DNA from: Alphaproteobacteria bacterium
GTDB taxonomy: Bacteria; Pseudomonadota; Alphaproteobacteria; Rhizobiales; Aestuariivirgaceae
Direction of reading: 5' to 3'
Length of the DNA: 5,566 nucleotides
NCBI GenBank assembly: GCA_024279045.1
Contig: JAJRRZ010000165.1
Coordinates: 1-5,566 of the forward strand
Under the pieces are notes generated by a model, which made no database searches, had not been told where the DNA came from, and saw nothing but the letters and a program-made list of their open reading frames with translations. The position numbers were made by a program, and so were the translations under genes. Positions within the stretch are counted from its first letter, which is position 1, and every line of letters begins with the position of its first letter. Below, in pieces: positions 1-4,111 of this stretch.

Positions 1-750
1 GCTGGGAATCATGTGCCGCGGGTTGGCCACCGGTGTATAGGGGAAGGCCTGGCCGATGACGGCCACCTTCACGCCGCCCTTCTCGAACATCTGCCAGGCC
101 TTGAACACCGGTTCTTCCCATTCGGTGTTGATGACATTGCCCGCCAGCCACGGGAACTTCAGCTGCTCTATCAGCTCCAGCACCCGCTCCTCGCCAAAGG
201 TGAACTCCCAGTGCGCCGTCATGGCATCGGTGCCCAGCGCGTTCATCACGTCCACCATGTCCTGCGCCCTGGTCACCAGCGAGGTATACGACCCCTGCCA
301 GGTGTCGCCGCCATCCAGCACCAGGCACTTGTCCTCGCCGCGCTCCGCGCGAATGGCCTTCACGATCGTGGCCACGCGATCCATGCCGCCGATGCGCCCG
401 TATTTCTTCGCCAGTTCGTTGAAGTCCAGATACGTCAGCGCATGGGCCTCCGGCGTGCCGCGGCGAATGTTGTAATGCTTCAGGAAGTCTTCGCCCGTCA
501 GATGCGGCGGCAGGCCTTTCATCTCGCCAACACCGAGGTTCACGTCCGGCTCGCGGAAATAGATGGGCACCAGCTGGGCATGAATGTCGGTAACGTGAAT
601 CAGCGTTACCTGCCCCTTGGGCTTGAATTGCAGCAGCTTGTCCTGCGTGAGGGATTCCTCGGCCAGGGCCTTGCGCAGACCTCCCACACCACCGCCGGTG
701 ATGGCCATGGTGGCCAGCGCCAGCTGGATGAAATCGCGACGGTTGAGCAC
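1..750 (-). CDS. soxB: Thiosulfohydrolase SoxB, N-terminal 250 residues (3' end beyond window)
   Basis: SoxB is the periplasmic di-manganese hydrolase that releases sulfate from the thiosulfonate carried on SoxY. It belongs to the 5'-nucleotidase/metallophosphoesterase fold. The start is GTG, read as Met, because AAGGAG lies seven bases upstream and the protein opens at once with a Tat signal (NRRDFIQ at 3-9, then a hydrophobic stretch to about residue 30). The metal-site motifs follow in order: TDIHAQL at 54-60 (Asp55, His57), DGGDTWQGS at 146-154, TAHWEFTFG at 178-186 (SoxB's version of the nucleotidase GNHE motif), AGN at 203-205 and GQAFPYTP at 233-240. SoxB is usually about 560 residues, so under half is present; the reading frame is open to the window edge. 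It is the last visible gene of the sox run and sits 354 bp after soxA. Identity is near certain from the motifs and neighbours. Confidence 0.97.
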   Translation of the reverse strand, partial: MLNRRDFIQLALATMAITGGGVGGLRKALAEESLTQDKLLQFKPKGQVTLIHVTDIHAQLVPIYFREPDVNLGVGEMKGLPPHLTGEDFLKHYNIRRGTPEAHALTYLDFNELAKKYGRIGGMDRVATIVKAIRAERGEDKCLVLDGGDTWQGSYTSLVTRAQDMVDVMNALGTDAMTAHWEFTFGEERVLELIEQLKFPWLAGNVINTEWEEPVFKAWQMFEKGGVKVAVIGQAFPYTPVANPRHMIPS

Positions 751-757
751 AGCGACA

Positions 758-763
758 CTCCTT
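758..763 (-). promoter_or_regulatory. Ribosome binding site of soxB
   Basis: On the minus strand AAGGAG is followed by seven bases and then GTG at 750-748. It decides the non-ATG start: the next residues are the twin-arginine motif, so a later start would cut into the export signal, and no ATG lies suitably placed upstream. Confidence 0.85.
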
Positions 764-1036
764 GCGCGTGATGTTGTTTTGGTTCTCCCGAGCCGACCAG
801 GTCAAGCCTTGTCAGCCCGCTGCAAGCAGGCCCTTCCTCTCTCCGCTGCCGGTCGATGTACCGAAGGTGGATGCGGATCTGGCCGGCAGAGGGCAGGGGA
901 GGGGACAATCGAACAGGATGAAACACACCACGCGGGACAAACCGCCAAGCTGTCCGAACAGGCTGAGCAGACGCCGACAACATACACACCGGCGGACAAT
1001 GCCGTTTTGGTGTGGTGGTGGTCTGGCGGACAAGGC

Positions 1037-1060
1037 GGACGGGCCGTTGGCTGGCCCGCC
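1037..1060 (-). repeat. GC-rich inverted repeat after soxA
   Basis: CGGGCC (1040-1045) and GGCCCG (1053-1058) pair perfectly around a 7-base loop, extended by two more G-C pairs past a single bulged base. It begins about 45 bases after the soxA stop in the transcript. No T-tract follows, so it does not look like a Rho-independent terminator; an mRNA stabilising or processing stem is more likely. A stem of this size is not rare in GC-rich DNA. Confidence 0.5.
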
Positions 1061-1104
1061 CACGATATATTGATTGCCAGCCTTCTGCACCTTGGCAGCA
1101 AGCT

Positions 1105-1950
1105 TCAGCGGCGCACCGCCGGCACTTCCACCGGCAAACCATTGGAACGCCACTTGATGTAAAGCTCCACGTTCACGTATTCATCCGAACCGGCCTTGTA
1201 GGGTTCCGACCGTACCTGCCTGTTGCAGCCACGAAAACGCCGGTGCATGGACCCCAGTTTCTGCCATTTCAGGCGATACAGCGGAAAAGCCCCGCCAGCG
1301 CGCCCTTCGGACAGCAGGTCAGCACGAATGAATTTGCCCGGGTTGTCGATGTGGCAATGCTTGCAGGCCATGTCGAGCTGGCCGCGGCGCTGGTAATAGA
1401 AGGCCTTGCCCTTTTCAAAAAACGGCTTGGCTGGGCCATCTATCTTCACGTTCATCGGCAGATCACGCGACACGTAGCCGATCAGCGTCGTCATGGACAA
1501 CAGCTCGTCGCTTTCCCACTTCCATGCCTTGGCCTTCATCTGCTCGGTGCGGCAGCGGTTGATGCGCTGTTCGATGTTGATGAGCTTCTTCGTCTTCGGG
1601 TCGTATTTCGGATAGGTGGTGTAGGCGCCACGCATCTTCTCCACGTCGCCATGGCAGCTCTGGCAGCTCTTGCCTGCCGCGCCTTCCACCTGGCTCCATA
1701 GTTTCTGACCGCGCTCCACCCACAGCATGCCCTGGTTCATGAAGTCGTCATCCTGCATGGCCTGGGTTTCCGGGGTGGAGTAGAGATATCCGGATTTCTT
1801 GCCATCCACTTCATATTTGCTCTTGGCCTGTGCCTCTGGCGTGCCTGCCGCCATCCAGCCCGTGGCGGCCAGCGCCAGCGCACCCGCGCCGAAAACAGCC
1901 AGCATTCCCTTTCCGGCAAGGCCGCCCATGCGATGCTTTCTCCCTGGCAT
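1105..1950 (-). CDS. soxA: Sulfur-oxidation c-type dihaem cytochrome SoxA
   Basis: SoxA pairs with SoxX to form the periplasmic SoxAX complex, which oxidatively links thiosulfate to the SoxY cysteine. The 281-residue product has a Sec-type signal (basic start, hydrophobic core about 15-35, likely cleavage after AQA at 40-42). Two haem c sites are visible, CQSCH at 96-100 and CKHCH at 196-200. Cys133 (NRCRT) and Cys242 (RGCNRQVRSEPY) fit the known cysteine axial ligands; by homology Cys242 is the active-site cysteine seen as a persulfide in SoxA structures. Two haems place it with the dihaem type (Rhodovulum/Paracoccus style) rather than the monohaem type. The start is preceded by GAGGGA; a second ATG at codon 8 is also possible and would keep the signal peptide. 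It lies 147 bp after soxZ and 354 bp before soxB. Confidence 0.97.
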   Translation of the reverse strand: MPGRKHRMGGLAGKGMLAVFGAGALALAATGWMAAGTPEAQAKSKYEVDGKKSGYLYSTPETQAMQDDDFMNQGMLWVERGQKLWSQVEGAAGKSCQSCHGDVEKMRGAYTTYPKYDPKTKKLINIEQRINRCRTEQMKAKAWKWESDELLSMTTLIGYVSRDLPMNVKIDGPAKPFFEKGKAFYYQRRGQLDMACKHCHIDNPGKFIRADLLSEGRAGGAFPLYRLKWQKLGSMHRRFRGCNRQVRSEPYKAGSDEYVNVELYIKWRSNGLPVEVPAVRR

Positions 1951-2040
1951 TTTGTCCCTCGCTGATACGTTGTTGCGGTTCTTGTTGTTATGCCGTCTGT
2001 CGTGGTCTTGTGTGCGTCCCCGGCCACTTTGCTGTTGCGG

Positions 2041-2058
2041 CGGCCCTTCCCCAGGCCG
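2041..2058 (-). repeat. Small inverted repeat between soxZ and soxA
   Basis: CGGCC (2041-2045) and GGCCG (2054-2058) pair around an 8-base loop, and an 11-base dyad (ACGAC-A-GTCGT, 2062-2072) lies next to it, nearer soxZ. There is no T-tract, so termination is unlikely. The stem is short and could be chance in GC-rich DNA. The rest of this 147-bp gap shows only the soxA ribosome binding site. Confidence 0.35.
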
Positions 2059-2097
2059 GAGACGACAGTCGTGTTGCAGGATTCCGCACTGGAGGAC

Positions 2098-2418
2098 TTA
2101 CGCAACCTCGATCTTGGCGTTGGCGGTGTAGGTCTCGCCCTTGTCGTCTTTCCAGGTGAAGGTGTATTCACCCGATTCCTGCACCCGAAGGGTAAAGGCG
2201 CAATAAGGGTTGGCCGATACACCGGTGTCCCAATTGCCCTTCAGGAAGGTCTTGCCATTGAACGCGGCCTCGAAGGTGTGAATGATGTTGCGCGGAATGG
2301 GTTCACCCGTCTTCTTGTCCTTCGTGGCGCGCTGCATCTTGTGCTTCACCAGCGTCTTGATGGTGATGATTTCGCCCTTCTTCGCCTTCTTCGGCACCTT
2401 CACGCGAGCCTTAGACAT
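2098..2418 (-). CDS. soxZ: Sulfur carrier complex subunit SoxZ
   Basis: SoxZ is the partner of SoxY in the periplasmic SoxYZ heterodimer that carries sulfur intermediates between SoxAX and SoxB. The chosen start gives 106 residues beginning MSKARVKVPKKAKKGEI, the usual SoxZ opening; AAGGAG eight bases upstream supports it over an in-frame ATG 19 codons earlier, whose extra residues do not look like SoxZ. Family features: KTLVKHKM at 21-28, PIPRNIIHTFEAAFNG at 40-55, SANPY at 68-72, and TFTWKDDKGETY at 86-97 near the end. It has no signal peptide, as expected, because SoxZ is exported bound to the Tat signal-bearing SoxY. A single cysteine, Cys73, follows the conserved NPY. It lies 105 bp after soxY. 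Confidence 0.96.
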   Translation of the reverse strand: MSKARVKVPKKAKKGEIITIKTLVKHKMQRATKDKKTGEPIPRNIIHTFEAAFNGKTFLKGNWDTGVSANPYCAFTLRVQESGEYTFTWKDDKGETYTANAKIEVA

Positions 2419-2426
2419 GATGATAT

Positions 2427-2432
2427 CTCCTT
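2427..2432 (-). promoter_or_regulatory. Ribosome binding site of soxZ
   Basis: On the minus strand AAGGAG is followed by eight bases and then the ATG at 2418-2416. It fixes the SoxZ start at the family's normal N-terminus. Confidence 0.85.
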
Positions 2433-2454
2433 GTATTTCGCTTCGCATTGCCAC

Positions 2455-2481
2455 TGCATTACGCGGATGCCGCATAATGCA
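2455..2481 (-). repeat. Near-perfect hairpin between soxY and soxZ
   Basis: The arms TGCATTA (2455-2461) and TAATGCA (2475-2481), plus inner GCGG (2463-2466) and CCGC (2470-2473), leave a 3-base loop. The one non-matching pair is C/A on the plus strand but U/G in the sox transcript, so the RNA forms 12 continuous pairs with one wobble. It lies about 40 bases after the soxY stop and 20-odd bases before the soxZ ribosome binding site. No T-tract follows, which argues against an intrinsic terminator. A role in stabilising or processing the message between two subunits needed in equal amounts is an inference. Confidence 0.75.
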
Positions 2482-2523
2482 TCCCGGCGCTGTGTCCGTT
2501 GATTGCCCTTACCGGTGATGGCA

Positions 2524-2997
2524 TCAGCCGCCGCAGCCGCCGATGGTAACCTTCACCGTTGTCTTGCCGATGCGGAACGATCCGTCCGACATCTGCGCCA
2601 GGGCCCAGACTTCCTGCGTCTTGGCCATGCGGATACGGTTGGATACCCATGCCTTGCCGGAATCGGGCGTGAACTCGAAGTTGCAGATGTGCGCCACCGG
2701 GTTCTTTGTGGCGATGATGGTAACGGACTTGCAGTAGTCCTGCTCCGTCATCGGGCTGTCCACCGTTACCTTCAGCGGCACCGTGGCGCCATTCTCGGCG
2801 ATTTCCGGCATCTCCAGCTTGACCTTGCCTTCCGTCGGCTTTGCGCCCTTGGTCAGCTCGTTCAGCAGGGCCTCGGCATCCGCCGGGTCGGCCTTGGCCA
2901 ACGCGCCACTACTCAGTGCCGCCAGCGTCGCCGCAGCCGCACCGCCTATCACCAGAAATTCGCGGCGATCCACGATATCGATACGAACCTTGCTCAT
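2524..2997 (-). CDS. soxY: Sulfur carrier protein SoxY
   Basis: SoxY carries thiosulfate-derived sulfur on a flexible C-terminal arm and works as a heterodimer with SoxZ in the periplasm. The 157-residue product starts with a Tat signal (DRREFLV at 10-16, then an Ala-rich hydrophobic run to about residue 34, plausible cleavage after ALA). The family core is seen in VPLKVTVDSPMTEQDY (73-88), ATKNPVAH (96-103), RIRMAKTQEVWALAQMSDGSF (121-141), and the protein ends in GGCGG with the substrate-binding Cys155. Two further cysteines, Cys89 and Cys105, lie in the core; SoxY proteins as I know them usually carry only the arm cysteine. GGAGGAG nine bases upstream supports the start. soxX lies 135 bp upstream and soxZ 105 bp downstream. 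Confidence 0.97.
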   Translation of the reverse strand: MSKVRIDIVDRREFLVIGGAAAATLAALSSGALAKADPADAEALLNELTKGAKPTEGKVKLEMPEIAENGATVPLKVTVDSPMTEQDYCKSVTIIATKNPVAHICNFEFTPDSGKAWVSNRIRMAKTQEVWALAQMSDGSFRIGKTTVKVTIGGCGG

Positions 2998-3107
2998 GCG
3001 TCCTTGCTCCTCCAGTCTCGAGGTTCCTGTTGCTGTTGCGTGCCCTTCCCGGCGTGTCGTTTCCGCATTTGCTCATGGCGGATCTGCGCCCGCCTTGCCG
3101 TTCGTTT

Positions 3108-3131
3108 CAGTTGCCGCGCACGCTGCAACTG
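3108..3131 (-). repeat. Inverted repeat immediately after the soxX stop codon
   Basis: CAGTTGC (3108-3114) and GCAACTG (3125-3131) are perfect 7-base arms around a 10-base spacer whose inner bases can add two more pairs. In the transcript the stem begins one base after the soxX TGA. No T-tract follows, only GAAACG, so full termination is unlikely; protection of the soxX message end or partial attenuation is possible. Confidence 0.6.
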
Positions 3132-3132
3132 C

Positions 3133-3639
3133 TCACTGCGTCGCCTTCAGCGTTTTCAGGAAGGCGATGATGTCTTCGATTTCCTGGGCGCTCAGTATGG
3201 GCTTGCCCTGGAACTTCTTCAATACCCGGTGCAGCCCTGCCACACGGTAGTAGGCCGGCATGATGGTGTCCGGATTGACCACCTTCGGGTTGACGAGCCG
3301 CAGCCGCATTTCCCCTTCCGACATGTTGTTGGCCACATCGGTCAGCTCAGGCCCTATCTCTCCGTGAAATGGAAACTCATCCAGTTGCTGGATCTTGTGG
3401 CAGGCCAGGCAATTGCCTTTCTTGCGCACGACCACCAGCTCCGCCCCGCGCTTGGCATCGCCCGGCTTGTCGGTCAGCGGCTTGGGTATGGAGATGTCAT
3501 CCACTATTTCATAAGGCTTCAGACCCTTTTCCTGAACCTTTCGCACTTCTGCCGACGCCCCCTGCGCCAGCAGTGCCATGCCTGCCGCAGCCGTCGCCAG
3601 CAGAGCCATCCGCTGCGGGCCTGTGCGTTTCCTCGCCAT
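3133..3639 (-). CDS. soxX: Sulfur-oxidation c-type monohaem cytochrome SoxX
   Basis: SoxX is the electron-transfer subunit of the periplasmic SoxAX complex, passing electrons from thiosulfate coupling to downstream cytochromes. The chosen start gives 168 residues with a Sec-type signal (basic MARKRTGPQR, hydrophobic 11-25, likely cleavage after ASA at 28-30). The mature part has one haem site, CLACH at 77-81, then GEIGPELTDV at 93-102 and TIMPAYY at 125-131, where Met127 is the expected axial ligand; a typical cytochrome c final helix (EIEDIIAFLKTL) closes it. An in-frame ATG 22 codons upstream was rejected because GAGGGAG directly precedes the chosen ATG and the extension would bury the signal peptide. 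It is the first gene of the operon, reading out of the AT-rich divergent region. Confidence 0.96.
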   Translation of the reverse strand: MARKRTGPQRMALLATAAAGMALLAQGASAEVRKVQEKGLKPYEIVDDISIPKPLTDKPGDAKRGAELVVVRKKGNCLACHKIQQLDEFPFHGEIGPELTDVANNMSEGEMRLRLVNPKVVNPDTIMPAYYRVAGLHRVLKKFQGKPILSAQEIEDIIAFLKTLKATQ

Positions 3640-3641
3640 GT

Positions 3642-3648
3642 CTCCCTC
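3642..3648 (-). promoter_or_regulatory. Ribosome binding site of soxX
   Basis: On the minus strand GAGGGAG stands two bases before the ATG at 3639-3637, with its GAGG core five bases away. It selects the internal ATG that starts the signal peptide over the upstream in-frame one. Confidence 0.75.
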
Positions 3649-3765
3649 ACCTGTTATGTTATTGTTGCGCATGCCGCGCGGGACTTTTCGTCCTGTTCGC
3701 GACAAGCCATTGCCGCAGCCCTTCCACCCTGACTGAGTCTCCTAGCATGTGGTTTGAATATACGC

Positions 3766-3793
3766 AATATAGAATATAGGTTGCATGCAGCAA
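3766..3793 (-). promoter_or_regulatory. Candidate sigma70-type promoter for soxXYZAB
   Basis: On the minus strand TTGCTG (3793-3788) and TATATT (3771-3766) are separated by 16 bases. The -10 matches the consensus at five of six positions; the -35 at three. Transcription would start near 3759, giving a leader of about 120 bases. The -35 lies inside the 24-bp inverted repeat at 3781-3804, as expected of a regulated promoter. AT-rich DNA offers many chance matches, so this is tentative. Confidence 0.4.
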
Positions 3794-3804
3794 TATTCAT
3801 GCAA
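3781..3804. promoter_or_regulatory. Inverted repeat TTGCATG-N10-CATGCAA, possible operator
   Basis: Two perfect 7-base arms (3781-3787 and 3798-3804) flank a 10-base AT-rich spacer, so their centres are 17 bp apart, under two helical turns. This geometry suits a dimeric helix-turn-helix regulator. It overlaps the candidate soxX -35. No regulator gene is in the window and the bound protein is unknown. Confidence 0.5.
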
Positions 3805-3823
3805 ATGTGATCCATCAAATGCC

Positions 3824-3839
3824 ATAAGAACTTTCTTAT
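3824..3839. promoter_or_regulatory. 16-bp palindrome, possible operator
   Basis: ATAAGAA (3824-3830) and TTCTTAT (3833-3839) are perfect complements around CT. A 2-base centre cannot form a full RNA loop, so a DNA-binding site is the more natural reading. It overlaps the first copy of the direct repeat by two bases. Confidence 0.4.
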
Positions 3840-3888
3840 ATTAGAGATTTCTCATGTATATTTTTTCAATATATTAGAGATTCCTGAT
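3838..3888. repeat. Two-copy 18-bp direct repeat in the divergent promoter region
   Basis: ATATTAGAGATTTCTCAT (3838-3855) and ATATTAGAGATTCCTGAT (3871-3888) differ at two positions and start 33 bp apart, about three helical turns, placing both on the same DNA face. The second copy ends at the candidate cfa -35. The layout resembles tandem activator or repressor sites. Which gene they serve cannot be told. Confidence 0.65.
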
Positions 3889-3918
3889 ATGACCTTGTTC
3901 CATGGTTCGTGATATACT
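3889..3918 (+). promoter_or_regulatory. Candidate extended -10 promoter for cfa
   Basis: TATACT (3913-3918) matches the -10 consensus at five of six positions and is preceded by TG plus one base (3910-3912), the extended -10 motif. ATGACC (3889-3894) is a four-of-six -35 at 18-bp spacing. Transcription would start near 3925, giving a cfa leader of nearly 190 bases. Confidence 0.45.
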
Positions 3919-3928
3919 GTTGCGTGGG

Positions 3929-3948
3929 ATGGGCTTTTGAAAACCCAT
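3929..3948 (+). repeat. Hairpin at the 5' end of the predicted cfa leader
   Basis: ATGGG (3929-3933) pairs with CCCAT (3944-3948), and inner TTT/AAA pairs continue the stem past one bulged C, leaving a TGA loop. If transcription starts near 3925 the stem sits at the very 5' end, where such structures often protect mRNA. AAAA followed by CCCAT is not a terminator tail. Confidence 0.5.
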
Positions 3949-4098
3949 GCATTCATGACCATATCTTCACCAGCCGGAAAGATTGCGCACAGGTCGGATG
4001 CATTACGTTTGGGTGGCCGCAGATGCCGTGGCCATGACCTGCGTCTGTGAGGCCCGGGGCGCAAACATGGGAGAAAGCGCACAAGTCAAGACATTCGC

Positions 4099-4104
4099 GG
4101 GAGG
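4099..4104 (+). promoter_or_regulatory. Ribosome binding site of cfa
   Basis: GGGAGG is followed by seven bases and then ATG at 4112. It favours this start over in-frame ATGs at 3983 and 4067, which have no comparable upstream site. Confidence 0.85.
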
Positions 4105-4111
4105 GATTTTC

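Larger units (their letters stand above)
751..1104 (-). other. Long non-coding spacer between soxA and soxB
   Basis: These 354 bases separate two genes that should be co-transcribed. Open frames cross it, but their translations are rich in Arg, Pro, Cys and Ser without domain-like order, none has a convincing ribosome binding site, and none resembles SoxK/SAXB, the small SoxAX-binding protein found between soxA and soxB in some sulfur bacteria. What can be seen is a GC hairpin near the soxA end (1037-1060), a loosely repeated GGCGGACAA-like word on the plus strand (exact at 991-999 and 1025-1033; GACAA cores also at 904, 936 and 976), nested dyads around 847-888, and the soxB ribosome binding site. 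An internal promoter, RNA-processing region or decayed gene are all possible. Confidence 0.6.
3640..4111. other. Divergent control region between soxX and cfa
   Basis: These 472 bases separate two genes transcribed away from each other. The soxX-side leader (about 3640-3740) is GC-rich and can fold a small stem (GGAC 3681-3684 with GTCC 3690-3693, flanked by CGCG at 3677 and 3698). The core, about 3745-3960, is strongly AT-rich against GC-rich surroundings and holds promoter-like hexamers for both directions, a 24-bp inverted repeat, a 16-bp palindrome and an 18-bp direct repeat. From about 3985 the sequence returns to GC-rich and forms the cfa leader. An open frame runs through that leader into cfa but lacks a ribosome binding site and family similarity, so I treat it as untranslated. 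Confidence 0.75.

Noticed and set aside
800..805. TTGACC on the minus strand as the -35 of a soxB promoter
   Set aside because: No acceptable -10 hexamer lies 16-18 bases downstream, so an internal promoter cannot be supported from this alone.
802..1153. Minus-strand open frames in the soxA-soxB gap as a possible SoxK/SAXB or other small gene
   Set aside because: The frames start at TTG or inside soxA without clear ribosome binding sites, are full of Arg, Pro and Cys runs, and show no export signal or SoxK-like pattern. They are typical of GC-rich non-coding DNA.
3640..3705. 22-codon N-terminal extension of SoxX
   Set aside because: The ATG at 3639 has a Shine-Dalgarno sequence immediately upstream and starts directly at a normal signal peptide.
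2503..3732. Long plus-strand open frame opposite soxY and soxX
   Set aside because: It is antisense to genes of certain identity, and its Arg- and Leu-rich translation reflects GC-rich codon positions of the real genes.
3996..4007. GGATGCATTACG in the cfa leader resembling an arm of the soxY-soxZ hairpin
   Set aside because: Only about 12 bases are shared and the cfa copy has no matching second arm, so a common element is not supported.
3983..4111. 43-codon N-terminal extension of cfa
   Set aside because: It has no ribosome binding site or family similarity, while a strong GGGAGG stands before the ATG at 4112, where the typical CFA synthase N-terminus begins.
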